Positions 8,139-16,208 of a stretch of 34,984 nucleotides of DNA are shown in pieces. This DNA is from an uncultured Bacilli bacterium. Lineage in GTDB: Bacteria > Bacillota_I > Bacilli_A > RF39 > UBA660. Below the pieces are notes generated by a model that worked only from the letters and a program-made list of their open reading frames with translations, was not told where the DNA came from and ran no database searches. The position numbers and the translations under genes were made by a program. Positions within the stretch are counted from its first letter, which is position 1, and each line of letters opens with the position of its first letter. The stretch spans positions 1 through 34,984 of the forward strand of contig CALVXD010000009.1 of the NCBI GenBank assembly GCA_944368815.1. Direction: 5' to 3'.

Positions 8139-8150
8139 ATTTACCTCCAC

Positions 8151-8182
8151 AAAAAAAATTATACCTTCATCAAGTATAATTT
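8151..8182 (-). terminator. Terminator (or attenuator) between the 55-residue gene and tatD
   Basis: A perfect 9-bp stem AAATTATAC/GTATAATTT (8156-8164 and 8174-8182), a 9-base loop, then Ts on the minus strand running into the tatD Shine-Dalgarno. Confidence 0.65.
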
Positions 8183-8183
8183 G

Positions 8184-8351
8184 TCAATCTCTACTTTTTA
8201 TTACTAAAAGCTTACAAAAATAGGCAATTAATATAATTAAATAACCTAAATCCAAATAATTAAACTTCTCCACTAAACTAATAATCATTAAAAAAATTAA
8301 TGATAAAAAAGTTACTCCTATTACTTTTTCTTCACTCACTTTATTAGGCAT
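8184..8351 (-). CDS. Small two-helix membrane protein, 55 residues, unknown
   Basis: A short frame starting MPNKVSEEKVIG with a purine-rich Shine-Dalgarno (AAAGGAAAG) 7-8 bases before ATG. The product has two hydrophobic segments, about residues 11-26 (VTFLSLIFLMIISLV) and 35-50 (LGYLIILIAYFCKLLV), split by a short charged loop EKFNYLD, and ends KSRD. It fills the metG-tatD gap neatly, between the metG terminator and its own terminator, with a promoter candidate in front (8406-8434). I do not recognise the family. Possible roles as a small membrane regulator or toxin cannot be decided from sequence. Confidence 0.6.
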   Translation of the reverse strand: MPNKVSEEKVIGVTFLSLIFLMIISLVEKFNYLDLGYLIILIAYFCKLLVIKSRD

Positions 8352-8405
8352 TGCTAGTCTTTCCTTTCTTAATATTTACTGCAATACTTCTAACATACTA
8401 ATTAC

Positions 8406-8434
8406 ATTTTATCAAAATTAACTTTTGTAGTAAA
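8406..8434 (-). promoter_or_regulatory. Candidate promoter of the 55-residue membrane protein gene
   Basis: TTTACT (8429-8434), a 17-bp spacer and TAAAAT (8406-8411) with an upstream TG, located between the metG terminator and the small gene. Confidence 0.5.
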
Positions 8435-8447
8435 TATTATTAAAATA

Positions 8448-8478
8448 AAAAAAAACAAATTTACAATTAAATGTAAAT
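8448..8478 (-). terminator. Terminator after metG
   Basis: A 7-bp ATTTACA/TGTAAAT stem (8459-8465 and 8472-8478) with a 6-base loop, followed by a long T-run on the minus strand. Confidence 0.75.
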
Positions 8479-10008
8479 CTATTTAGTTTCTATTCTTTTA
8501 AATAATACTTCAGGATTATTTAATTTAGTATTAGACTCATAGTATCCAAATTTATCTAAGCTATTAAAATCAATAATATTAGTATTTAATTGGTTAAAAA
8601 TCTTTTCTGCAGTAGTTGGAATAAATGCTTGTAATAAAACTGTTCCAATACGAATAGATTCTACTAAATTATATAATACTGTTTTTAATCTATCTTGCTT
8701 AGTTTCATCTTTTGCCAATACCCAAGGCATTGTGTCATCAATATATTTGTTGCATGCTCTAAACAATTCAAAAATATTATCTAAAGCATCTGATATTTGC
8801 AAATTATTCATACTGTTATCTACTTTATTTTTTAAATTTAATGCTAAGTTTTTTAAATTATCATCTATATCTTCACATACATTTGTGTTTTCAATTATTC
8901 CATCAAAATATTTATTAGCCATACCAATAGTTCTATTTACTAAATTTCCTAATATATTGGCCAAATCTGCATTAGTTCTAGTAATTAATAACTCTTCTGA
9001 AAAATTACCATCATTTCCAAAGGGTACTTCTCTTAAAGCAAAATATCTAACTGCATCTACACCATAAGTTTCAATATATTCTCTTGGATCCTTGTAATTT
9101 CCTAAACTTTTAGAAATTTTTCCACCATTTATTACTAACCATCCATGACCAAATACTTGTTTAGGAAGTTCTAATCCTAATGCCATTAGCATAATTGGCC
9201 AAATAATTGTATGAAATCTAACAATTTCTTTTCCTACAATATGTAAATCTGCTGGCCAATACTTTTTAAATAATGAATCATCATCAGTTAAGTAACCTAG
9301 TGCAGATATATAGTTACTTAAAGCATCTAACCAAACATATACAACGTGCTTATCATCAAATGTAACAGGAACACCCCAATCAAAACTTGTTCTAGATACG
9401 CATAAATCTTCAAGACCTGGTTTAATGAAATTGTTAATCATCTCATTTTTTCTTGATTCCGGTTCTATAAAATTAGGATGAGATTCAATATATTCTACTA
9501 ATTTATCTTGATATTTTGATAATTTAAAGAAATATGCTTCTTCAGTTACTTCATTGACTTCTCTTCCACAATCCGGACATTTACCATCAACTAATTGAGT
9601 TTCTGTCCAAAAAGATTCACAAGGTGTACAATATAAACCTTTATACTCTCCTTTATAAATATCGCCTTGATCATATAATTTTTTAAATATTTTTTGAACC
9701 ACTTCAATATGTTGTTTATCAGTTGTCCTTATAAATTTATCATAACTAATTCCTAAACTATTCCATAAATCTTTAGCATTATTTACAATATTATCCACAT
9801 ATTCCTGGGGAGTTACACCTGCTTCATCTGCTTTTTTTTGAATTTTTTGACCATGTTCATCTGTTCCTGTTAAGAAAAATACATCATCACCACTTAATCT
9901 CTTATATCTTGCAATAGTATCAGCAATGATTGTTGTATAACAATGTCCAATATGAAAATTTGCTGATGGATAATAAATAGGGGTTGTTATATAAAACTTT
10001 TTATTCAT
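8479..10008 (-). CDS. metG: Methionyl-tRNA synthetase
   Basis: It charges tRNA-Met with methionine. The class I motifs are HIGH (19-22) and KISKS (in GGKISKSLGNY). A zinc-knuckle pair, CTPC then CPDC, lies in the connective peptide. Length is 509 residues, without the C-terminal EMAP/tRNA-binding extension found in many bacterial enzymes. Reading could be opened 12 codons earlier, but the AAAGGAG Shine-Dalgarno lies 9 bases before the ATG at 10008, and MNKKFYITTPIYYPSAN is the conserved N-terminus. The start overlaps the dut stop by 8 nt. Expression is governed by the methionine T-box upstream of dut. Confidence 0.97.
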   Translation of the reverse strand: MNKKFYITTPIYYPSANFHIGHCYTTIIADTIARYKRLSGDDVFFLTGTDEHGQKIQKKADEAGVTPQEYVDNIVNNAKDLWNSLGISYDKFIRTTDKQHIEVVQKIFKKLYDQGDIYKGEYKGLYCTPCESFWTETQLVDGKCPDCGREVNEVTEEAYFFKLSKYQDKLVEYIESHPNFIEPESRKNEMINNFIKPGLEDLCVSRTSFDWGVPVTFDDKHVVYVWLDALSNYISALGYLTDDDSLFKKYWPADLHIVGKEIVRFHTIIWPIMLMALGLELPKQVFGHGWLVINGGKISKSLGNYKDPREYIETYGVDAVRYFALREVPFGNDGNFSEELLITRTNADLANILGNLVNRTIGMANKYFDGIIENTNVCEDIDDNLKNLALNLKNKVDNSMNNLQISDALDNIFELFRACNKYIDDTMPWVLAKDETKQDRLKTVLYNLVESIRIGTVLLQAFIPTTAEKIFNQLNTNIIDFNSLDKFGYYESNTKLNNPEVLFKRIETK

Positions 10009-10492
10009 TTCTTTCATCTCCTTTATTTGTACTTCCAAAGCCACCTTTTCTTGTTTCTTCTACTTCATCATTATCTACAATATAGTATTTTTGAAATATT
10101 CCTTGTGCAATTCTATCACCTTTTTTAAAAGAAATTTTATTTTCTCCCTCATTTTGTACTTTAACAAAAATATGTCCTTCATTTTTTTCATTATTATAAT
10201 AATCTGCATCTATAATACCTACTTGATTGCACATCCGTAAATTATATTTTGTACCCAATCCACTTCTCATATAAATTCCAAAAAATTCATCATTATTCAT
10301 TATTACTTTTATTCCAGTTGGAATTATAAGAGTCTCATTCGGATTAATGCATGCCTCAAAAGGTATATGAATATCATATCCAGCAGAATACATAGTCTTT
10401 CTTGCTGGTAATTTAATTTCATTGTATTCGGTATCAAAATCAGCAAAATCTTTTTTAAATTGTTCTTCAGATATTTTTTCAAATTTTCTCAT
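10001..10492 (-). CDS. dut: dUTP diphosphatase (dUTPase)
   Basis: It hydrolyses dUTP to dUMP and pyrophosphate, keeping uracil out of DNA and feeding dTMP synthesis. All five trimeric-dUTPase motifs are present: SAGYDI (36-41), RSGLG (76-80), GIIDADYYN (92-100), KGDRIAQ (124-130) and the C-terminal GGFGSTNKG (150-158) that closes over the active site. Length 163 residues. The start has AGGTGAT. The gene lies between the Met T-box and metG, overlaps metG by 8 nt, and should therefore be co-expressed with it in response to uncharged tRNA-Met, an unusual arrangement. Confidence 0.96.
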   Translation of the reverse strand: MRKFEKISEEQFKKDFADFDTEYNEIKLPARKTMYSAGYDIHIPFEACINPNETLIIPTGIKVIMNNDEFFGIYMRSGLGTKYNLRMCNQVGIIDADYYNNEKNEGHIFVKVQNEGENKISFKKGDRIAQGIFQKYYIVDNDEVEETRKGGFGSTNKGDERNE

Positions 10493-10502
10493 AAATCACC
10501 TC

Positions 10503-10727
10503 AAAAATAAAATAAGGTAGCACTAAGGACGATAAATTACCGCGGTACCACCTTATTTCATATAACATAATTATATTCTCAAAGCTATAACGCACTACCG
10601 TTTTAATCTAAATATCAATTAAACGACTCCAGAACCATTTATAATAATCCTTTTTTTCTAATTTCCACCAACATAGAATCTCTATAATAAGTAATTATTA
10701 CTCTTTCCTTCATAATCTTTTAAAACT
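10503..10727 (-). promoter_or_regulatory. T-box leader, methionine type, controlling dut-metG
   Basis: The conserved T-box sequence AAGGTGGTACCGCGG lies at about 10540-10554 on the minus strand. It can pair for antitermination or be sequestered in a terminator whose 3' arm GTGCTACCTTATTT (about 10509-10522) is followed by ATTTTT. Upstream are recognisable stem I elements: GAGA, TTGGTGGAAATTAG, and the TTCTGGAGTC closing strand. The codon in the expected specifier position just before this strand is ATG (10636-10638) followed by G, which matches a methionine specifier and fits metG downstream. The transcript should be extended when uncharged tRNA-Met accumulates. Confidence 0.93.
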
Positions 10728-10733
10728 ATACGT

Positions 10734-10762
10734 ATTATATCATACTAAAATAACTTATGCAA
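10734..10762 (-). promoter_or_regulatory. Promoter of the T-box-dut-metG operon
   Basis: TTGCAT (10757-10762), 17-bp spacer, perfect TATAAT (10734-10739). Predicted start near 10727 gives a leader of about 235 nt. Confidence 0.7.
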
Positions 10763-10770
10763 TACTAAAA

Positions 10771-11529
10771 TTAATACAACAATCTTACTATTTTTAAATC
10801 CTTTTCTTTAATTTTTTTCTTATTTTTAAAATTTGATGCATCTTTTAAATAATTTAATTCAAAATCTAAAAATTCACTAAGTTTTTTTTGTAAATTTATA
10901 ATAAAAATTCTAGATTCTAAGTCCAAATCTTCATACATTTCTCTTAATTCACTAAATTGATTAACAAATTCATTAAAATAATTATCAACTATAAAAACTT
11001 TAAAAGCAAAATTTATATTTCTATTATTAATTTTTAAAATTTCTTCATAACTTCTACCAAAATAATTAAAATTATAATCATCTGTATCTATTATATTAAC
11101 GCCATCTTTACCATACAAAATGTTATACATAACATCATAAGCAACAACACCACTTTGAGAAATTATTATATTATCCTCATATACAGATTCTAAATGAACA
11201 ACTAATTGAGATAAATTAACAGACAAAGGATTAATTTTACACAAATCTATTCCTCTTTTATATGGAATGATGTAACCAATTACCTTATTATCAACTGTTA
11301 TAACATCACTTGGCCACATATATGTAGTATTTAAAATTCCGCTAAATTTTAATATATCTTCTTCTTGATAATCAAAATTAACTTCCTCATCAAAAAAATC
11401 ATTAAATATTTTATAAACTTTATTATTTGATCTATCATAAAAACACTGTCCCTGTGAACCAGAATCTAAAAATTTTATTTGTGGTTCTTTTAAAAATTTA
11501 TAAAATTGGATTTTATTACTAAAATTCAT
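10771..11529 (-). CDS. Protein-kinase-like fold protein, function unknown
   Basis: 252 residues. The N-terminus carries a glycine-rich loop GSQGQCF (24-30), a candidate ATP-contacting lysine in KVYKIF (K40), a hinge-like GYIIPYKRG, then a block YDVMYNILYGKDGVNIIDTDDY (131-152) that looks like a kinase catalytic loop plus metal-binding motif. Relative to the HxDxxxxNIL pattern, the position of the catalytic Asp is Tyr131, with Asp132 next to it, so catalysis is uncertain. The C-terminal third is helical and charged. The start ATG at 11529 follows GGGGGGAT; the earlier in-frame start lies upstream of that. It has its own consensus promoter (TTGACA-16-TATAAT) and lies beside spoVT. B. subtilis has the sporulation kinase YabT in the same wider region, but I see no specific similarity. 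Confidence 0.65.
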   Translation of the reverse strand: MNFSNKIQFYKFLKEPQIKFLDSGSQGQCFYDRSNNKVYKIFNDFFDEEVNFDYQEEDILKFSGILNTTYMWPSDVITVDNKVIGYIIPYKRGIDLCKINPLSVNLSQLVVHLESVYEDNIIISQSGVVAYDVMYNILYGKDGVNIIDTDDYNFNYFGRSYEEILKINNRNINFAFKVFIVDNYFNEFVNQFSELREMYEDLDLESRIFIINLQKKLSEFLDFELNYLKDASNFKNKKKIKEKDLKIVRLLY

Positions 11530-11559
11530 AGCTATCCCCCCAAAAGAAAAGTACATAAT

Positions 11560-11587
11560 ATTATAATCTATATTTACACTTTGTCAA
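11560..11587 (-). promoter_or_regulatory. Promoter of the kinase-like gene
   Basis: Perfect TTGACA (11582-11587) and perfect TATAAT (11560-11565) with a 16-bp spacer. Strongest promoter match in the window. Confidence 0.75.
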
Positions 11588-11595
11588 ATTCTAAT

Positions 11596-11617
11596 AAAAA
11601 AAAGACAAGTTAATGTC
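11596..11617 (-). terminator. Weak terminator after spoVT
   Basis: A 4-bp GACA/TGTC stem (11604-11607 and 11614-11617) followed on the minus strand by eight Ts. The U-run is good, the stem poor. Confidence 0.4.
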
Positions 11618-12146
11618 AATTTATGAAATGTTTTGATAATATTTTTGATAGTATTACAGCCATTTTTTCATCTGCTTCTAATATTGGATAATCAGTAGAT
11701 ACTATTATCACTGAACCAATTGCATCCCCATTATTAACAATAGAACTAAATGAATAATATCCTACCTCATTTATACCTTTTACTATTTCAAAAGATTTTT
11801 TTTGTCTTTCAACAAAACTGTCTCTTCTATCAATTGAATGAGAAGTAAATTCACTTATTTCCTTATTTAAATATTGTTTTTTTAAATTACCAGCTATTGC
11901 TATTACTTTATTTCTATCTGTAACAATAATATTATGTTTAATAACTTGATTAAATATATCAACGTATTTTTCTGCTACTGTATTTAAACTTTCAATTGGA
12001 GAATATTTTTTTAATATTATGTTCTCTTCATCTACAAATATTTCAAGACTTTCACCATTATCTATTCTCATGTTTTTTCTAATTTCCTTAGGAATTACTA
12101 TTCTACCTAATTCATCAATTCTCCTTATTATTCCTGTTGTTTTCAT
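11616..12146 (-). CDS. spoVT: Stage V sporulation transcription regulator SpoVT
   Basis: 176 residues: an AbrB-type swapped-hairpin DNA-binding domain (MKTTGIIRRIDELGRIVIPK at 1-20, then EIRKNMRI) followed by a GAF-like C-terminal domain of about 125 residues. This architecture and size match SpoVT, the forespore regulator that adjusts sigma-G genes. AbrB and Abh are about half the length and lack the GAF domain. The start ATG at 12146 follows GGAGG; an earlier in-frame ATG lies before that. It follows mfd, as in B. subtilis, but is separated by the mfd terminator, so it should have its own promoter. Confidence 0.94.
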   Translation of the reverse strand: MKTTGIIRRIDELGRIVIPKEIRKNMRIDNGESLEIFVDEENIILKKYSPIESLNTVAEKYVDIFNQVIKHNIIVTDRNKVIAIAGNLKKQYLNKEISEFTSHSIDRRDSFVERQKKSFEIVKGINEVGYYSFSSIVNNGDAIGSVIIVSTDYPILEADEKMAVILSKILSKHFIN

Positions 12147-12196
12147 ATGTTCCTCCATTTCTAATATTATTGTGTTAAAAATATATAAATTTATAC

Positions 12197-12226
12197 AAAA
12201 AAGAACTAATCTTTAACAATTAGTTC
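12197..12226 (-). terminator. Terminator after mfd
   Basis: An 8-bp GAACTAAT/ATTAGTTC stem (12203-12210 and 12219-12226) and six Ts on the minus strand. The mfd stop lies inside the hairpin. Confidence 0.8.
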
Positions 12227-15200
12227 AGCATTAATTTTTTCTAATAATTTAATTAAATATATTAAGAAATGATTATCTAATTTTACTGTATCTAAAATTA
12301 TATGAATTTTATTATTTTTAAAACTAAATCTAAACATTTTTGATATATCATATGCCATTAAAAATAACTTTTCTCCATCTATTTTTTTACTTATATTTTC
12401 TGACAATTCTAATTCTATAAAAGTTTTAGTTTGTTTAGAGTTTTCTATTTCAAGTTTTTTAGCTAATTTTTCAAACCATTCTTCATACATATAAATTTCC
12501 ATATCATTTGTAATTTTACCAAATCTATCTTCTAACTCAGCTTTTATAGATTTCATTTTTTCTAAAGAATCTACTTTGTTAATCATTTTATGTATTTCAA
12601 TTTTTAAATCCTCATCCGCTATATAAGAATCACTGATATGTGTATCTATTTCTATTAAAGGCTTATTATCATTAATATCATCTTCTTCTGGTAATTCTTG
12701 ACCTTTTAATTTTAAAACAGATTCATTTAACATTTTTAAATATAAATCTATACCGATAGTATCAATAAATCCAGATTGTTCACTTCCTAGTATATCCCCT
12801 GCTCCTCTTATTGATAAATCGCGCATAGCTATTTTAAATCCACTACCCAACTCAGTAAATTCTTTTATTGTATTTAATCTTTTCACGGCAATATCGTTTA
12901 ATACTTTTCTATTGTCATACATTAAATAAGCATAACCTATTTTATCACTTCTACCTATTCTACCTCTTATTTGATATAACTGAGATAACCCAAATCTATC
13001 TGCATCAATAATAATTAGGGTATTCACATTAGGTATATCTATTCCTGTTTCTATAATAGTAGTACATACTAATACATCAAATTTATGTGCAATAAAATCT
13101 AACATTATATTTTCTAATTCAGTTTTAGTCATTTGACCATGAGCATAATTAATTTTAGCATCAGGAACTAACTCATTTATCTCTCTGACCTTTGACTCTA
13201 TACTATCTACTTTATTATATAAAATAAATGCTTGACCATTTCTCGATAATTCTTTATATATGGCATCCTTTATTACATTTTTATTTTCTGCAAGTACATA
13301 TGTCTGAACAGGAAATCTTTGGGCAGGAGCTGTTTCAATTAATGCAAGACTTCTAATTCCTGACATAGACATTTGCAAAGTTCTAGGTATAGGAGTTGCT
13401 GATAAGGTTAAAACATCAATATTTGATTTATATTGTTTTATCTTTTCTTTGTGTGTAACACCAAATCTTTGTTCTTCATCAATTACAAGTAGTCCTAAAT
13501 CTTTATATTCTATATCATTGCTTAAAATTCTATGTGTACCAAATAAAATATCAATTTTTCCATTTTTCAAATCTTCAATTATTTTTTTTTGCTTTGCTCT
13601 ATCCACAAACCTGTTTAAAAGTGCTATATTAACTGGAAAATTTTTAAATCTTTCTATTGCATTTTTATATTGTTGATTAGATAAAATAGTAGTAGGACAC
13701 AAATAAGCTACCTGTTTTCCATCATTAACTGCCTTAAAAATTGCTCTAAAGGCAACCTCTGTTTTACCATATCCAACATCTCCACAAAGTAACATATCCA
13801 TTGGTTTTCTTTTTTCCATTTCAGATTTTATAATATTAATTGCTTTCAATTGATCTGGAGTTTCTTGATACTCAAATTGACTATCAAATAATACTTGATT
13901 TTCATCATCTTCACTAAAAGCAAAGCCCTTCATTGCTTCTCTTTCAGCAGATACTTTTAATAAATTACCAGCAATTTCTTCTATTCTTCCACGAACTCTT
14001 GCCTTTTTCCTTTTCCAATCATCTGTACCTAACTTATTAATTTTAGGATTTACTCCCTCTTTTCCAGAAAATTTACTTATCCTATCAATTTTTTCTACCG
14101 GAATATATAATACATCTCCTCCAGCATAAATTAATTTTATATAATCTTTTTTTAATCCGTTTTTAGTAATAGTACATAATTGATCATATATTCCAATACC
14201 ATGTTGTTCATGTACTATATAATCACCCTTTGAAATATTACTTATATTTCCTATTTTAGTACCTATTTTATATTTATTTTTATATTTTTTACTTTTTTCC
14301 TGAACTTTAAATAAATCATTTTCACTTACAACAAAATAGTTTTCATAAATAAATCCACTACCAATAGGTTTTATAATAATATTAATTTTATTATCCAAAA
14401 TATGATTTTCATCAGTTATATAAACATCATTAAAATCTAAATATTTACAAATTCTATCAATAGAATTTTTTGAATTTAAGCAAATAATAATAGAATATTT
14501 TTTACTATAATATTTTTCAATATCTTGTTTAACTAAATTATAATTACCTTCATAATTTTCTATATTATATGATAAAAATTTATAATTCTTATGCAATTTT
14601 AAATTTTCTAATAAATTATCTAAATTCATTAAATAAATTTGATTATTACAATTGACATTTTCAATATCATACATATAATTTGTTTTAATCGATGAGCAAT
14701 TTTCTTTATCATATTCCAATATAGATTCGCGCAAAAGATAATAACTATTAACAAGTTGTCCATAATCATAATAAAAACAAATATTGTTATTGACGTAATC
14801 CCAAATACCAGATATTTTATCAGAGTAATATTGTAAATATTTTTGTTTCCTTTCAATATCATCTTTTTCTTCTGATAAGATAAATTCTGTATAAGGGAAA
14901 ATATTAATTTCTTTAATTTCTTTAGTTGTTAACTGTGTTTCTACGTCAAAATATTTTATACTATCAATTGTATCTCCCCAAAATTCTATTCTAATAGGAT
15001 TTTCTTCTCCTGTTGGAAAAATATCAACTACATATCCTCTTACACCAACTTTACCTGTTTCAGTTACAATAGTTTCATTTTCATAACCTAAGTTATATAA
15101 CTTATTAAGTAATATTTCGCGATCATAATCTTGATCTTTTTTTATGTTTAAAATTGAATCTTTCCAAGTCTTTTTTGTTGGTAAATATCTAAGAACCCCC

Positions 15201-15526
15201 ATTAAATTACAAATTACAATATAATTGCCATTGTTAACCAATTTATTTAAAGTATTTATTCTTTCAACTTTAAATTCAGGACTTATTGCAATTGCTTCAC
15301 TAGTAATAAAATCATCCATAGGAAAAAATAATACCTTATCAGTATAATTTAATAATCTTTGGTAAAAATTATTAGCTTCATATAATGAATTAGTAACGAC
15401 TAAAACACTCCCATCTTGTTTAATGAAAGTGTTATAAATATATATACAATTTAATTCAAGAGTTAATCCAGAAACTCCATAATAGTTATTATCTGGTATT
15501 TTAAATAAATTTTCAAAAAATTTCAT
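12206..15526 (-). CDS. mfd: Transcription-repair coupling factor Mfd
   Basis: A 1106-residue DNA translocase that removes RNA polymerase stalled at lesions and recruits UvrA. Order of regions: an N-terminal UvrB-like module; a central RNAP-interaction domain (GDYIVHEQHGIGIYD, then KKDYIKLIYAGGDVLYIP); a RecG-like translocase with Walker A GDVGYGKT (about 579-586), DEEQ box (about 683), SATPIPRTLQMS and the TRG motif region GRIGRSDKIGYAYL; and a C-terminal UvrA-masking domain. Length is close to the family norm. The start ATG follows AAGGTGAT. Its leader has an extended -10 promoter and a hairpin near 15550-15570. Confidence 0.97.
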   Translation of the reverse strand: MKFFENLFKIPDNNYYGVSGLTLELNCIYIYNTFIKQDGSVLVVTNSLYEANNFYQRLLNYTDKVLFFPMDDFITSEAIAISPEFKVERINTLNKLVNNGNYIVICNLMGVLRYLPTKKTWKDSILNIKKDQDYDREILLNKLYNLGYENETIVTETGKVGVRGYVVDIFPTGEENPIRIEFWGDTIDSIKYFDVETQLTTKEIKEINIFPYTEFILSEEKDDIERKQKYLQYYSDKISGIWDYVNNNICFYYDYGQLVNSYYLLRESILEYDKENCSSIKTNYMYDIENVNCNNQIYLMNLDNLLENLKLHKNYKFLSYNIENYEGNYNLVKQDIEKYYSKKYSIIICLNSKNSIDRICKYLDFNDVYITDENHILDNKINIIIKPIGSGFIYENYFVVSENDLFKVQEKSKKYKNKYKIGTKIGNISNISKGDYIVHEQHGIGIYDQLCTITKNGLKKDYIKLIYAGGDVLYIPVEKIDRISKFSGKEGVNPKINKLGTDDWKRKKARVRGRIEEIAGNLLKVSAEREAMKGFAFSEDDENQVLFDSQFEYQETPDQLKAINIIKSEMEKRKPMDMLLCGDVGYGKTEVAFRAIFKAVNDGKQVAYLCPTTILSNQQYKNAIERFKNFPVNIALLNRFVDRAKQKKIIEDLKNGKIDILFGTHRILSNDIEYKDLGLLVIDEEQRFGVTHKEKIKQYKSNIDVLTLSATPIPRTLQMSMSGIRSLALIETAPAQRFPVQTYVLAENKNVIKDAIYKELSRNGQAFILYNKVDSIESKVREINELVPDAKINYAHGQMTKTELENIMLDFIAHKFDVLVCTTIIETGIDIPNVNTLIIIDADRFGLSQLYQIRGRIGRSDKIGYAYLMYDNRKVLNDIAVKRLNTIKEFTELGSGFKIAMRDLSIRGAGDILGSEQSGFIDTIGIDLYLKMLNESVLKLKGQELPEEDDINDNKPLIEIDTHISDSYIADEDLKIEIHKMINKVDSLEKMKSIKAELEDRFGKITNDMEIYMYEEWFEKLAKKLEIENSKQTKTFIELELSENISKKIDGEKLFLMAYDISKMFRFSFKNNKIHIILDTVKLDNHFLIYLIKLLEKINAELIVKD

Positions 15527-15549
15527 ATTATCACCTTATAATCAAAAAT

Positions 15550-15570
15550 ATGTAATCAATACGATTACAT
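15550..15570 (-). promoter_or_regulatory. Hairpin in the mfd leader, possible attenuator
   Basis: A perfect 8-bp stem ATGTAATC/GATTACAT with a 5-base loop lies between the candidate mfd promoter and its Shine-Dalgarno. It is followed on the minus strand by a short AT/T-rich run. It could end transcripts from upstream or attenuate mfd. Confidence 0.4.
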
Positions 15571-15589
15571 TTTGTAAAAATTCATTATT

Positions 15590-15598
15590 ATTATACCA
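15590..15598 (-). promoter_or_regulatory. Extended -10 promoter of mfd
   Basis: TATAAT at 15590-15595 directly preceded by TGG (15596-15598). No good -35 at the right distance. Confidence 0.5.
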
Positions 15599-15619
15599 TC
15601 TTTAATTTAAAAATACTAT

Positions 15620-15645
15620 AAAATTATTTCCCAGTAAATAATTTT
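15620..15645. repeat. Inverted repeat at the pth stop codon, degenerate Noc-site look-alike
   Basis: Ten-base arms AAAATTATTT/AAATAATTTT flank CCCAGT. Aligned to ATTTCCCGGGAAAT the core (15626-15639) differs at two of 14 positions. It overlaps the pth stop and may simply be a hairpin, since no long T-run follows. Confidence 0.5.
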
Positions 15646-16207
15646 ACGACTTACGATTATACTTATTCATCATTCGGTCTATAGAAATTAAACAAAAATC
15701 ATCTATTAAATTTGATAATCTCTCATATGTATCATTAAGACATTTCAAATCATCGCTGTTAAACTTTCCTAAAACATAATCTTTTGTTTCTATTTCTTTA
15801 TTATTCGAAATTCCTATCTTTAATCTAATATATTTTTTAGTTTTTAAATTTTTCTCTATATCTTTTATTCCATTGTGGCCACCACTTCTACTATCAAAAA
15901 CAATTTTTGTTCTTCCTAAAGGCATATCAAGATCATCTTGTATCACTAATATATCTTCAGGTGATAGCTTAAAATAATCAACATATTTTTTAACAACTGT
16001 TCCAGATAAATTCATATATGAAAGTGGTTTTATTAATAATACTCTTTCACCATCAACTTTTGTAAAAACGTATTGAGCATTAAATTTTTCTTTTTCAAAA
16101 CTTATATTTTTCTTTTTACAAAGATAATCTAAAAATTCAAATCCTACATTATGTCTTGTATTTTTATACTCAATTCCTGGATTACCTAAACCTACAATTA
16201 ACTTCAT
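15644..16207 (-). CDS. pth: Peptidyl-tRNA hydrolase
   Basis: It releases tRNA from prematurely dropped peptidyl-tRNA. The N-terminus MKLIVGLGNPGIEYKNTRHN contains the catalytic His19 and the conserved Asn10. Further conserved blocks are LIKPLSYMNLSG, ILVIQDDLDMPLG and SGGHNGIKDI. Length 187 residues, usual. Its Shine-Dalgarno AGGAGG is formed by the last two codons of rsmI, and one base separates the rsmI stop from this ATG. In B. subtilis pth precedes mfd as here, but rsmI is elsewhere. Confidence 0.97.
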   Translation of the reverse strand: MKLIVGLGNPGIEYKNTRHNVGFEFLDYLCKKKNISFEKEKFNAQYVFTKVDGERVLLIKPLSYMNLSGTVVKKYVDYFKLSPEDILVIQDDLDMPLGRTKIVFDSRSGGHNGIKDIEKNLKTKKYIRLKIGISNNKEIETKDYVLGKFNSDDLKCLNDTYERLSNLIDDFCLISIDRMMNKYNRKS

Positions 16208-16208
16208 A

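Noticed and set aside
14629..14862. 77-codon frame within mfd
   Set aside because: Same-strand alternative frame inside the conserved Mfd gene, caused by AT-rich codons.
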